Numbered from the stretch's first letter, positions 26,133 to 34,833 are shown. The stretch is DNA of 64,000 nt from Peptostreptococcaceae bacterium (GCA_025210335.1 JAOARY010000005.1:24304-88303); one strand, 5' to 3'. Numbers and translations are program-made. The notes: a model not told the origin generated them from the sequence alone.

Positions 26133-27170
26133 ATGAAAAGTATTCAAATTGGAAATAGAAAAATTGGAGAAGAATATTCACCATTGGTTATCGTAGAAAT
26201 AGGAATAAATCACGAAGGTAGTTTGCAAACAGCATTTGAAATGGTAGATGCTGCATACAAAGCAGGGGCAGAAGTTATAAAACATCAGACACATGTCGTT
26301 GAAGATGAGATGAGTAAAGAAGCAAAAAAGGTAATTCCAGGAAATACGGATGTTTCGATTTATGAAGTTATGGAAAGATGCGCATTATCAGAAGAAGAGG
26401 AGATTAAATTAAAAAATTATGTTGAAGAAAAAGGGATGATTTTTTTAAGTACTCCTTTTTCAAGAGCTGCGGCAAACAGACTAGAAAAAATGGGTGTAGT
26501 AGCATATAAAATTGGTTCTGGAGAAATGAATAATTATCCTCTTTTAGATCATATAGCTTCATTTGGAAAGCCTATGATTGTATCAACTGGAATGAATGAT
26601 ATTAAAAGTGTCAAAAAAGCTGTAGAGATTTTAGAAAAAAGAAATGTGAAATATGCATTATTGCATACTACAAATTTATACCCTACACCTGCTAACTTGG
26701 TTAGATTAGGTGCTATGCAAGAGTTACAAAAAGAATTTCCAGAAGCGATTATAGGCTTGTCAGATCATACTGTAAATAATAATGCTTGTTTAGCTGCAGT
26801 AGCATTAGGCGCTTCTATATTGGAAAGACATTTTACAGATAGAATTGATAGAAATGGTCCGGATATTGTTTGTTCAATGACGCCAAATGAATTAACAAAT
26901 TTAATAAATGATTCTAAAGAAATTGCAAAGATGCGTGGTGGAAAAAAAGAAGCTACAAAAGAAGAAAAAGTAACTATTGATTTTGCATTTGCTACAGTTG
27001 TTACTATTAAACCAATATTAAAAGGTGAAGTTTTAACTAAAGAAAATATATGGGTTAAGAGACCTGGAACTGGAGAAATAAAAGCAGAAAATTATGAGAA
27101 TATAATTGGTAAGAAAGTAAAAAGAAATATTGAAATAGACCAACATTTATTTTGGAATGATATAGAATAA
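26133..27170 (+). CDS. Nonulosonate synthase (NeuB/LegI family)
   Basis: The product has 345 residues. Residues ~15-275 form a TIM barrel with '[18 protein letters not shown]', '[14 protein letters not shown]', '[12 protein letters not shown]', '[20 protein letters not shown]' and '[14 protein letters not shown]'. Residues ~285-345 are the SAF/antifreeze-like domain that covers the active site. It condenses phosphoenolpyruvate with a 6-carbon amino sugar to make sialic, legionaminic or a related acid. The locus can make UDP-diNAcBac, so N,N'-diacetyllegionaminate is more likely than Neu5Ac. ATG 26133 lacks a good Shine-Dalgarno; AAAGGAG at 26093-26099 would suit a non-standard CTG at 26106, adding 9 residues. 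Confidence 0.88.
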   Translation: MKSIQIGNRKIGEEYSPLVIVEIGINHEGSLQTAFEMVDAAYKAGAEVIKHQTHVVEDEMSKEAKKVIPGNTDVSIYEVMERCALSEEEEIKLKNYVEEKGMIFLSTPFSRAAANRLEKMGVVAYKIGSGEMNNYPLLDHIASFGKPMIVSTGMNDIKSVKKAVEILEKRNVKYALLHTTNLYPTPANLVRLGAMQELQKEFPEAIIGLSDHTVNNNACLAAVALGASILERHFTDRIDRNGPDIVCSMTPNELTNLINDSKEIAKMRGGKKEATKEEKVTIDFAFATVVTIKPILKGEVLTKENIWVKRPGTGEIKAENYENIIGKKVKRNIEIDQHLFWNDIE

Positions 27171-27185
27171 AGGTGGTATTAGGAA

Positions 27186-28310
27186 ATGAAGAAGATATTA
27201 TTTTTAACAGGAACAAGGGCTGATTATGGGAAAATGAAACCTTTGATGAGTGCCATTGAAGAAAGTGAAAATTTTGAATGTCATATTTTTGTTACAGGAA
27301 TGCATACTCTCAAAGAGTTTGGAGATACAAAATCGGAGATATTTAAAGATAAATTTAAAAATGTACAAGTATATATGAATCAAATTATCGAAGAACCTAT
27401 GGATTTAGTTTTGGCAAATACGATAAATGGATTCAGTAGATATATAAGAGAATTGGAACCAGATTTAATTATAATTCATGGAGATAGAGTGGAAGCTCTA
27501 GCAGGTGCTATATCAGGAGCTATTAATAATATATTAGTAGCACATATAGAGGGTGGAGAACTATCTGGAACAATAGATGAATCTATAAGGCATTCAATTT
27601 CTAAATTAGCTCATTTGCATTTTGTTTCAAACATTGATGCTAAAAATAGACTTATACAATTAGGAGAAGATCAAAATTCTATATTTGTAATAGGTTCTCC
27701 AGATATAGATATAATTCTTCAAAAACCGAGCATAAATATAGAAAAAATAAAAGAACGATATGATATTAAATTTAAAAATTATGGAGTTTTAATGTACCAT
27801 CCTGTAACTACAGAAGTTAATGTACTTAAATATAAAGTAGAAAAGCTTGTTGATTCTGTTATTGAAAGTGGATGTAATTATATCGTAATAAATCCAAATA
27901 ATGATCATGGACATAATATTATTTTAGATGAATATAAGAGATTCGACAAATATAAAAATATAAAAAGGTATCCATCTATTAGATTTGAATTTTTTATAGA
28001 GTTGTTACGTAATGCCAATTTTATAATTGGGAATTCAAGTGCTGGAATTCATGAGGCTCCCGTTATAGGTTTGCCTAGTGTCAATATTGGTTCTAGACAA
28101 AGTAATAGATTTAGCTATGAGTCCATTATAAATATTAGTCATTCAAAAGAAGAAATATTAAATGCGATTAAAAAAGCTGAAAATCTAAAAATCTCCAAAA
28201 AAACAACTTATTTTGGAGATGGGAATAGTAAAAATAATTTTATACGTATAGTAAATGAAGGTAAAATATGGACTACTCCTAGACAAAAAATTTTTAGAGA
28301 TATTATTTAA
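27186..28310 (+). CDS. Hydrolysing UDP-sugar 2-epimerase (NeuC/LegG family)
   Basis: The product has 374 residues. It shares the NeuC/LegG landmarks 'FLTGTRADYGKMKPLM', 'IIHGDRVEALAGA', 'HIEGGELSGTIDESIRHSI', 'VIGSPDIDII' and 'GNSSAGIHEAP'. These enzymes remove UDP while inverting C2, giving ManNAc (NeuC) or 2,4-diacetamido-2,4,6-trideoxymannose (LegG), the substrate for the synthase just upstream (15 bp away). Because dehydratase, aminotransferase and acyltransferase genes in the locus would make UDP-diNAcBac, the LegG reaction is favoured; sequence alone does not settle it. Confidence 0.87.
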   Translation: MKKILFLTGTRADYGKMKPLMSAIEESENFECHIFVTGMHTLKEFGDTKSEIFKDKFKNVQVYMNQIIEEPMDLVLANTINGFSRYIRELEPDLIIIHGDRVEALAGAISGAINNILVAHIEGGELSGTIDESIRHSISKLAHLHFVSNIDAKNRLIQLGEDQNSIFVIGSPDIDIILQKPSINIEKIKERYDIKFKNYGVLMYHPVTTEVNVLKYKVEKLVDSVIESGCNYIVINPNNDHGHNIILDEYKRFDKYKNIKRYPSIRFEFFIELLRNANFIIGNSSAGIHEAPVIGLPSVNIGSRQSNRFSYESIINISHSKEEILNAIKKAENLKISKKTTYFGDGNSKNNFIRIVNEGKIWTTPRQKIFRDII

Positions 28311-28334
28311 TAACAAAATTAGGAGGAATAATAA

Positions 28335-29498
28335 TTGAAAAAAACATTAAATGTACTTCATATTGCAAGTTTTATTGGAAATATTGGAGATAATGCAAAC
28401 CATAAAGGATCTAAATGGCTAAGAGAAAAATTTTTAGATTATGAGTTTAATATAACACAAAAAGAAATTAGAGGTTTTTATTGGAAAGAATGGTTCTTTA
28501 ATTCAGCTGATTTTGTGAAAGAAGCAAATTCTTATGATCTGTTGATTATTGGTGGAGGAAATTATTTTGAATTATGGGTTGAAAATTCTAAAACAGGTAC
28601 ATCTATAGATTTAGATTTGGAATTTTTACAAGAAATAGATACACCTATTTTATTCTATTCATTAGGTTGTGATTTAGGACAAGGAGTACCAAAAGTTAAT
28701 ATTGAAAAATTTAAAATTTTTATGGATTATTTAACAAAAAATACTGAAAAATATTTTGTAAGTGTTAGAAATGATGGTGCTTTAACAAATATTGAACAAA
28801 TTTATGGAAAGAGATATAAAAATAAAATTTCAAGAATTCCTGATGGTGGTTTTTTTACAACAATAAAAAATTATAATCATTGCGAAATAGAAAAAGAAAT
28901 GATTAACATTATAATAAATATTGCGGGTGATATGCCTGAGGTCAGATTTCCTAATGAGGAGGGTAAAATCAACTATAATACATTTATTGTTGATTTTGCA
29001 AAATTTATAGAAGAAATTAGTTTGAAATATGAAAATAAGGTTAATTTTGTCTTTGTGCCGCATATATTTAGAGATTTAAAAACATCATATGATATAATTA
29101 ACAATGTGAATGATAGGTTAAGAAGAACAAATATAAAAGTGGCACCATATTTAATTGGTGATAACGGTCATGATTATATTTTTTCATTATACAATGAATC
29201 TGATTTGGTTTTAGGAATGAGATTTCACTCTAATGTTTGCAGCTATGCTTTAGAAAAGAATACTATTGGATTAATTAATTATGTTCAAATACAAAATCTT
29301 TATAAAGATATTAATTCAAATGAATATGTTGAAATAAATAAAGAGAATTTCAAGCAAAAACTTAAAAATCTAGTAATAGAACATTTAAATAATAAAGAAC
29401 ATTTTGAGAATTTATCGAAAGATATAAAAGAAAAGTTACTTAATGACACAAAGGTAGAATATGAAAAACTTAATAACTGGTTAAAAATAAATTTTTAG
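28335..29498 (+). CDS. Polysaccharide pyruvyl transferase family protein
   Basis: The product has 387 residues matching the PS_pyruv_trans fold: 'NVLHIASFIGNIGDNAN' at the start, 'DLLIIGGGNYFELW', 'FVSVRNDGALTNIEQ', and near the end 'SDLVLGMRFHSNVCSYALE', whose R-x-H signature is typical. Members add pyruvate ketals from phosphoenolpyruvate to sugars; CsaB does so on the cell wall polymer that SLH domains bind. This protein lies in the glycan locus rather than next to CsaA, so it more likely modifies the repeat unit. TTG 28335 has AGGAGG 9 bp upstream. Some relatives have unknown acceptor or even different activity. Confidence 0.75.
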   Translation: MKKTLNVLHIASFIGNIGDNANHKGSKWLREKFLDYEFNITQKEIRGFYWKEWFFNSADFVKEANSYDLLIIGGGNYFELWVENSKTGTSIDLDLEFLQEIDTPILFYSLGCDLGQGVPKVNIEKFKIFMDYLTKNTEKYFVSVRNDGALTNIEQIYGKRYKNKISRIPDGGFFTTIKNYNHCEIEKEMINIIINIAGDMPEVRFPNEEGKINYNTFIVDFAKFIEEISLKYENKVNFVFVPHIFRDLKTSYDIINNVNDRLRRTNIKVAPYLIGDNGHDYIFSLYNESDLVLGMRFHSNVCSYALEKNTIGLINYVQIQNLYKDINSNEYVEINKENFKQKLKNLVIEHLNNKEHFENLSKDIKEKLLNDTKVEYEKLNNWLKINF

Positions 29499-29508
29499 GA
29501 GTGTTAAT

Positions 29509-30630
29509 ATGAAAAAAGAGATTGATTTTTGTAAAAAATGTGTGATGCCAAATACAAGACCTGGTATTCAGTTTGATGAAAATGGAGTTTGTGAAGCGTG
29601 TAATAATTATGAAAAGAAAAATCATACAAATTGGGATGAAAGATATAAGCAGTTGGAAGCTCTTTGTGACAAATATAGAGGTTGTAATGGAGATGGTTAT
29701 GATTGTGCAATAGCTGTATCTGGTGGAAAAGATTCAACTTTTCAAGTTTATGTTATGAAAGAATTAATGGGAATGAACCCACTGTTAATATCTGTTGATA
29801 ACTGGAGCTGGACTGAAACAGGAAGAGCGAATAAAGCTAATATTTCTGAAGCTTTTGGTTGTGATATTTTAACTTTTTCTTTGAATAAAAAAGTTGGTAA
29901 AAAAATGTTATTAAAAGGATTGAAAAAATTAGGTTCTCCTACTTGGTATGTTGATGCAGCAATATATGCAGCACCAGTAAATTTATGTATGAAAATGGGA
30001 TTGGAATTACTTGTATATGGTGAAAATGTAAATTATGAATATGGTGGGGCTCAAAAAGAAGAAACATATTCTGCTAAAGCCATATTTGGAAATGATGTTA
30101 TAAAACCTATAGATTGGAATGAATGGCTTGAAGATGGTGTAACTATGAAAGATCTTTATAGCATAAAACAACCTTCACTAGAGCAAATGAATAAAGCGAA
30201 ACTAGAGCCAATATATTTATCTTATTTTATTAAATGGGATTCTCATTATAATTATGAAGTAGCAAAAAGACATGGATTTAAGCATATGCAACATGAATGG
30301 GTAAGAGAAAATACAATAGAAAATTATAATCAAATAGATAGTCCGGGATATCTTATAAACCAATGGTTTAAATACCCTAAATTTGGTCATTCAAGTACAA
30401 CAGAAATGGCATCAAGATATATAAGATCTGGGAAAATGAGTAGAGAAGAAGCTATTAAATTAGTAAATCAAAATGATGATAAGTTAGATCAAAGAGTTTT
30501 GGAAGATTATTGTAATTTTGTAGGAATAACTATAAAAGAATTTTGGGAAATTGCTGATAAGTGGTATAATACTGATTTATTTAAACAAGATAAATTTGGA
30601 GTTTGGACAAAGAAATTTAATTTAAAATAA
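29509..30630 (+). CDS. N-acetyl sugar amidotransferase (PseA/WbpG family)
   Basis: The product has 373 residues. The N-terminus carries a four-cysteine, probably zinc-binding motif ('FCKKCVMPNTRPG' and 'VCEACNNYE'). It is followed by a PP-loop ATP pyrophosphatase domain with 'AIAVSGGKDSTFQVYVM', then 'YGENVNYEYGG' and 'HGFKHMQHEW'. PseA converts an acetamido group on pseudaminic acid precursors to acetamidino; WbpG does likewise on a mannuronic acid sugar. Here it lies between nonulosonate genes, so an acetamidino-substituted nonulosonate is likely. WbpG needs HisH/HisF-like ammonia suppliers; none is in this window. Ribosome binding site AGGAG, 10 bp after the previous stop. Confidence 0.87.
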   Translation: MKKEIDFCKKCVMPNTRPGIQFDENGVCEACNNYEKKNHTNWDERYKQLEALCDKYRGCNGDGYDCAIAVSGGKDSTFQVYVMKELMGMNPLLISVDNWSWTETGRANKANISEAFGCDILTFSLNKKVGKKMLLKGLKKLGSPTWYVDAAIYAAPVNLCMKMGLELLVYGENVNYEYGGAQKEETYSAKAIFGNDVIKPIDWNEWLEDGVTMKDLYSIKQPSLEQMNKAKLEPIYLSYFIKWDSHYNYEVAKRHGFKHMQHEWVRENTIENYNQIDSPGYLINQWFKYPKFGHSSTTEMASRYIRSGKMSREEAIKLVNQNDDKLDQRVLEDYCNFVGITIKEFWEIADKWYNTDLFKQDKFGVWTKKFNLK

Positions 30631-30641
30631 AGAAGAGATAG

Positions 30642-30696
30642 AGAGGATTTTATTTTATAAATCCTCTTTATTACTGTATTTTATGTAAAAGAGGAT
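30642..30696 (+). promoter_or_regulatory. Alternative hairpins in the neuA leader, one hiding the ribosome binding site
   Basis: The segment AAATCCTCTTT (30659-30669) can pair upstream with AGAGGATTT (30642-30650; 9 bp, 8-base loop) or downstream with AAAGAGGAT (30688-30696; 9 bp), which is the Shine-Dalgarno of the neuA gene. The two pairings share bases 30661-30667 and exclude each other. The first hairpin ends in TTATT and could be a weak attenuator; the second would block translation. Confidence 0.55.
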
Positions 30697-30703
30697 GAAT
30701 TTT

Positions 30704-31411
30704 ATGTATAAAAATAAAAAGATAGTTGCAATTATACCTGCTAGAAAAGGAAGCAAAGGCATAGTAAACAAGAATATCAGATTGTTAGGTGGAATTCCAT
30801 TAATTGAGCACAGTATAAAACAAGCAAGAAAAATTAAAATTATTGATAAGATAATAATATCAACAGATTCAGAGGAAATTTGTAATATTGCAAAAAAATA
30901 CAATATAGAAGTGAAAAATTTAAGACCTTCTGAGTTATCTAATGATACAGCAGTACTATACGATGTTTTAAAGTATGAAATTAATAATTATAATTTGATT
31001 AAAGATAATTATGAAGTGTTAGTTTTACTACAGCCAACATCTCCATTGAGACAGAGTTATATGATTGAAGATGCATTAATTGATTTTATTGATCAAAAAC
31101 AAATTTCAGCTGTAAGCGTTTCTGAAGTCCAAGAACATCCTATATTTATGAGAACAATAAATGAAAATAATAATTTGGTTAAAGTATTAGCTACAGATTC
31201 AACAGTTAGAAGACAAGAATTGCCAAAATATTACAAAGTAAATGGAATGATTTATATAAATAAAATAAAAGATATTCTTAATAGTTATGTTAGTTTTAAT
31301 GATAACTTAACTCCTATAATTATTCCAAATGATTTTGATACAGATATTGATACACTAGATGACTTAGAGTTAGCAGAGAAAAAATTGAAAAAGATATGTT
31401 TAAAATATTAA
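30704..31411 (+). CDS. CMP-nonulosonate synthetase (NeuA/LegF family)
   Basis: The product has 235 residues. It shows the acylneuraminate cytidylyltransferase motifs 'VAIIPARKGSKGIVNKN', 'IISTDSEEICNIAKKY', 'LLQPTSPLRQSYMIEDAL' and 'FDTDIDTLDDLELAE'. It activates the NeuB/LegI product with CTP to the CMP-sugar used by a glycosyltransferase. Ribosome binding site AAGAGG (30689-30694) favours ATG 30704 over the ATG at 30695. It ends the nonulosonate block. The leader can form mutually exclusive hairpins, one of which covers this ribosome binding site, so its translation may be controlled separately. Confidence 0.9.
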   Translation: MYKNKKIVAIIPARKGSKGIVNKNIRLLGGIPLIEHSIKQARKIKIIDKIIISTDSEEICNIAKKYNIEVKNLRPSELSNDTAVLYDVLKYEINNYNLIKDNYEVLVLLQPTSPLRQSYMIEDALIDFIDQKQISAVSVSEVQEHPIFMRTINENNNLVKVLATDSTVRRQELPKYYKVNGMIYINKIKDILNSYVSFNDNLTPIIIPNDFDTDIDTLDDLELAEKKLKKICLKY

Positions 31412-31755
31412 ATTATATTAAAAAGGAAATATTTTATTGGATTTTAGTTATATTAAATTAGGGGCAGTTATAAAATATATGACTAAGAATTAAGAGTTTT
31501 GGAATCTTAAATAAAAAAGAATATATTTCGTAAAAAGTAAAAATTATACATGAAAATCTAAAGTTTGTTTTTTATTTTATGTAGTGTTAAATTAAAAAAT
31601 AAAAAGAAATTTTAAAGTGAAATTTTGTATAATAGGTACAAAAAACTACCTTGAATAGTTTGTATTTACTGTTTTTATTCTATATTATAGATATTTAAAC
31701 CCTAATAATATATTATATACAAGATATGCATAATATATTGAAAGGGGTTAGAATT
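31412..31755 (+). other. Intergenic stretch between neuA and the membrane-protein gene
   Basis: These 344 bp hold no gene I can support and no clear terminator. Stop codons are dense in all frames. A weak promoter may lie near 31665-31690 (TTGTAT, then TATATT), not enough to assert. The break marks the end of the glycan operon proper and the start of the three-gene insert. Confidence 0.5.
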
Positions 31756-32463
31756 ATGAACTATGATTATATGATTGAAGAAGAAAAACTAAATGCAAAA
31801 GAAATGTTTGCACCTATATTTAAGTTTTTACTAAAAATATTTATAGGAACAATAGTTATTTGTGGACTTGGCTATTTATTACAAAATATAGCTGGTATGG
31901 ATGGAACTATTATTAAAGGAATTATAATTTTTATTATTGCTATAGGTTTTTTAGTATTAATTATGGAAGGTAACAAATTAAAAAGCAGATCTTTGACTAT
32001 GGGTTTATTATTTGATGCTTATAATTTAATTAAGAAAGAAAGATATAAAAGAGCAGAAAATATTTTAGACAATTCATTTATGGTTTCATTAAACAAGGCT
32101 TATAAAGAACCAGTTAAAGATGAGTCTGAAAAAAATTTAAAAAAGAGATTATATATAAGATATATGGAATTAAAGACTTTTATATTATTTAATAATTTCA
32201 TAGAAAAAGGTGAAGAAGATATCAAACAAGAACTAATTATAGCTTTAGATAATATAATAAAGAAAGCTAGTGAAGTAAATCTTAATGAAAAAGTAGCTTG
32301 TGCATATGCGAATAAGGCTATTGTTAATTTGTTTATATATGAGGTTAGAGGACTAAATGATTATAAGATAGTGGCAAAAGAAGATTATAATAAATCTATT
32401 GAATATATGACTAATAAAAACATAAAACAAAAATTAGAAAATAGATTTAAAAATATTGCATAA
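31756..32463 (+). CDS. Two-helix membrane protein with cytosolic helical domain, unknown
   Basis: The product has 235 residues. An acidic ~20-residue N-terminus is followed by membrane helices at ~22-43 and ~52-70 ('IFIGTIVICGLGYLL', 'IIIFIIAIGFLVLIM'), then a ~165-residue helical domain whose helix pairs ('AYNLIKKERYKRAENILDNS') look TPR-like. I do not recognise a family. ATG 31756 has ribosome binding site AAAGGGG; an in-frame ATG at 31726 lies upstream of it and is rejected. It has its own terminator. It precedes the dynamin-like gene by 241 bp, and could be a membrane anchor for that module, though nothing in the sequence proves this. Confidence 0.65.
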   Translation: MNYDYMIEEEKLNAKEMFAPIFKFLLKIFIGTIVICGLGYLLQNIAGMDGTIIKGIIIFIIAIGFLVLIMEGNKLKSRSLTMGLLFDAYNLIKKERYKRAENILDNSFMVSLNKAYKEPVKDESEKNLKKRLYIRYMELKTFILFNNFIEKGEEDIKQELIIALDNIIKKASEVNLNEKVACAYANKAIVNLFIYEVRGLNDYKIVAKEDYNKSIEYMTNKNIKQKLENRFKNIA

Positions 32464-32495
32464 ATAATATAAAAAAATAAAATACAAATTTAAAC

Positions 32496-32545
32496 AAAAA
32501 AACATCTATATATGGCAAAATATTGTCATTTATAGATGTTTTTTT
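32496..32545 (+). terminator. Rho-independent terminator of the membrane-protein gene
   Basis: The stem AAAAACATCTATA (32498-32510) / TATAGATGTTTTT (32531-32543) has additional inner pairing (ATGGCA/TGTCAT) and ends in T7. Confidence 0.85.
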
Positions 32546-32564
32546 GTTATTTGAGGGTATTTAA

Positions 32565-32610
32565 AGAACGTAAGCTTAAATTAATCTTAAATACAGAACA
32601 TAAGCTTAAA
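32565..32610 (+). repeat. Two direct repeats 30 bp apart upstream of the dynamin-like gene
   Basis: AGAAC(G/A)TAAGCTTAAA occurs at 32565-32580 and 32595-32610, one mismatch, spaced by 30 bp, i.e. close to three helical turns. They lie 22-52 bp upstream of the -35 box of promoter 32632-32661, a usual place for activator or repressor sites. Confidence 0.5.
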
Positions 32611-32631
32611 CATAGTGTAAAAACTGAAAAC

Positions 32632-32661
32632 TTGAGAATAGGACATTAAATAAGATATAAT
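32632..32661 (+). promoter_or_regulatory. Promoter of the dynamin-like gene
   Basis: TTGAGA (32632-32637), 18 bases, TATAAT (32656-32661). The leader to the TTG start is about 37 nt. Confidence 0.65.
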
Positions 32662-32704
32662 TAAATAGGAAAAAGGAACTATTTTAAAAGGGGAGAGATT
32701 TGAG

Positions 32705-34144
32705 TTGAGGATTAAAAATAATGTGGATTTTTCAAAAGAGATAAAAGAAAATATGCTAAATTTACATCGTAATGGTATATATTTGGAATTAGATGATGAT
32801 ATATATAGTAATTTTAAATTATACACAGATGTAAAACAAAGATTAGAACCATATAATGAGTTTATAAATGATGAACAATTAAAAAATTTAGATGAATTTA
32901 TTAATAATTTTAAAAATAAAATGGCTGATGAAATAAGGCTAAATAAAAATTTGAAGATTGTTTTTGGGGGTCAAAGTCAATCTGGAATATCATCATTTTT
33001 GAATGCTTTAATATACGGAAAAAATCATATTTTTGATAATTTCAAACATAATACAAATCTAGTTCCTTATAAAATATGTTATGGTAGTGTGAATAAAATA
33101 GAAATAGAGTTCTACACTAAAGAGGATTGGAGACTTATATTAAAGAAAAATGAAAAGAATTTGAGGGAAGATAATTTTGATGAAGTTGTACTTAGAAATA
33201 TCTATAAAAAAGCAGTATACCTAGAAGTTGAAAATTATCTTGGTAGAAAAATTACAGTAAAAAGAGATTGTACTGATGAAGAATTTATAAATAGGTTAGA
33301 TGATTATATAAGTTGTAATGGAGACTATGCAGCCATGGTTAAAAATGTTACTATATATACGGATAATGAAGAGCTAAAAGGCATAGAGATTTTAGAATTG
33401 CTTGGAACAAAAGATCCAATTAAAGATAGAGCTAAAGAAACTGATGATTTTATATCTAATTCGGATATATTATTTTTCTTTAGTTGTGCAGGAAAATTTA
33501 TGGATAATGGGGATATAAATTATTTAAAGGAAAATATATTAAATAAAGGTGCTAAAAATATTGTTTTTGTTGGAAGTAAATTTGATGATGTGTTATTAGA
33601 AGAAGCAGGCAATTTTAAAGGAAATTTGGATTTAACTGTGGATATGACTTTTAATAAATTAAAAAAACAAGCAATTAAAAGTCTTAATAAATTAGATATT
33701 AATGATATGAGGTATAAGATTTATGAGTTTGAGAATTCTGCTAAAAAAATAGAGTTTGTATCAACCATAAGTCATGATATAGCCAATAATCATTATATTA
33801 TGAGTGAATTAGGCAAAGAAATATTTAGAAGTCTTAATAATAGTTTTAAAGGAATGCATTTTAACAGAAGTTTTTTTAAGAAATTATCAAATGTGGATAG
33901 GATAAAAAGAGAATATCTTATTAAAGGGAAGGAAGAAAAAACAAAGAGACTTAAACGTAAATGCGAAAATTTATTGAAAAATAGTGATATTTATTTTAAA
34001 AATAGCTTAAAGGATATAAAAATGGATTGTATATCAAAAATGGATTTTTGTGAATCTCAAAAGGTAATAAAAAAGGATGAATTTGAAAGGAATTATAAAA
34101 ATATTGTGGAGATTGTAGATAAAACTATTCAAAAATTAGTTTAA
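32705..34144 (+). CDS. Dynamin-like protein with degenerate GTPase motifs
   Basis: The product has 479 residues. The core aligns with the dynamin/GTPase layout: 'FGGQSQSGISSFLNALI' at the P-loop position, 'TNLVPYKI' at switch I, 'EILELLGTKDP' at G3 and 'IVFVGSKFDD' at G4. Each is altered: the Walker A lysine is replaced by Ile (GxxxxG-I-S), the DxxG-type 'DTPG' reads 'ELLG', and NKxD reads SKFD. The C-terminal ~130 residues are helical and lysine-rich, as in dynamin stalks. It is therefore probably a non-hydrolysing relative. TTG 32705 has GGGAGAG 7 bp upstream. A coiled-coil gene follows at 34246. Bacterial dynamins act on membranes; the role here is unknown. Confidence 0.65.
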   Translation: MRIKNNVDFSKEIKENMLNLHRNGIYLELDDDIYSNFKLYTDVKQRLEPYNEFINDEQLKNLDEFINNFKNKMADEIRLNKNLKIVFGGQSQSGISSFLNALIYGKNHIFDNFKHNTNLVPYKICYGSVNKIEIEFYTKEDWRLILKKNEKNLREDNFDEVVLRNIYKKAVYLEVENYLGRKITVKRDCTDEEFINRLDDYISCNGDYAAMVKNVTIYTDNEELKGIEILELLGTKDPIKDRAKETDDFISNSDILFFFSCAGKFMDNGDINYLKENILNKGAKNIVFVGSKFDDVLLEEAGNFKGNLDLTVDMTFNKLKKQAIKSLNKLDINDMRYKIYEFENSAKKIEFVSTISHDIANNHYIMSELGKEIFRSLNNSFKGMHFNRSFFKKLSNVDRIKREYLIKGKEEKTKRLKRKCENLLKNSDIYFKNSLKDIKMDCISKMDFCESQKVIKKDEFERNYKNIVEIVDKTIQKLV

Positions 34145-34245
34145 GGTATTTTTTTATTTTCTTATTTTGATAAAGAAAAAATATATTATGATTAATTTTT
34201 GTTTAAAATAAAAATAATAAAAAAAGAGAATGTGAGGGAACTATT

Positions 34246-34833
34246 TTGTTATATAATGGTCTAAAAAATGAAGTGAAATGTAACTTAGATGAGGAATTAT
34301 CATATCATGAGGAGAAATTAAAGAGGATTATTGGTAAATCAAAGGAGATAAAAAGTATAAAATATAATATTATTGATTTGCAAAAGAATGTATTTAAGTA
34401 TTTTTCTTTTATAAAAAATAAAAGTGAGGAAATAACAAAATTATTAGAATCAATAAATATAAAGGAAGATGTAGAAGGTATTAATTTAGATAAATCAATT
34501 ACGAAAAAATTTGTATGCAAGGACAATGAAAATCAAAATGGTTTAAAAAAATTGTTTTGTTCAAATAAAAAAATTAAGGATAGATTAGAACAAGATAGAA
34601 AGATATTAATAAGTGAAATTGAAAAACTTGAAAATATAGAATATAAAATTATAAATAGAAGAAGAAAATTAGTAGAAATGCATGATAGATATAATAATGA
34701 ATTTAATGATATAATGAATTGCTATCCAAATGATTATGATTTATTTAATAAAGGTCAAATTAAAATAGCTATGGAATTTTTAAATGATATTAAAGAACTT
34801 ACTACTAAAATAAATATGGATATGAATTTATAA
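34246..34833 (+). CDS. Coiled-coil protein, unknown, partner of the dynamin-like gene
   Basis: The product has 195 residues, almost all helical and highly charged, with long coiled-coil-prone stretches ('DEELSYHEEKLKRIIGKS', 'EQDRKILISEIEKLENIEYK'). It has two cysteines in its middle section ('KFVCKDNE', 'KLFCSNKK') and no membrane segment. No family is recognised. TTG 34246 has GAGGG 7 bp upstream. It lies 101 bp after the dynamin-like gene with no terminator between them and a good terminator after it, so the two are probably one transcript. Bacterial dynamins are often encoded in pairs with a helical partner; that is context, not proof. Confidence 0.55.
   Translation: MLYNGLKNEVKCNLDEELSYHEEKLKRIIGKSKEIKSIKYNIIDLQKNVFKYFSFIKNKSEEITKLLESINIKEDVEGINLDKSITKKFVCKDNENQNGLKKLFCSNKKIKDRLEQDRKILISEIEKLENIEYKIINRRRKLVEMHDRYNNEFNDIMNCYPNDYDLFNKGQIKIAMEFLNDIKELTTKINMDMNL

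Noticed and set aside
32705..34144. Fully active dynamin GTPase
   Set aside because: The P-loop lysine, G3 DxxG and G4 NKxD are all substituted; annotated as degenerate instead.
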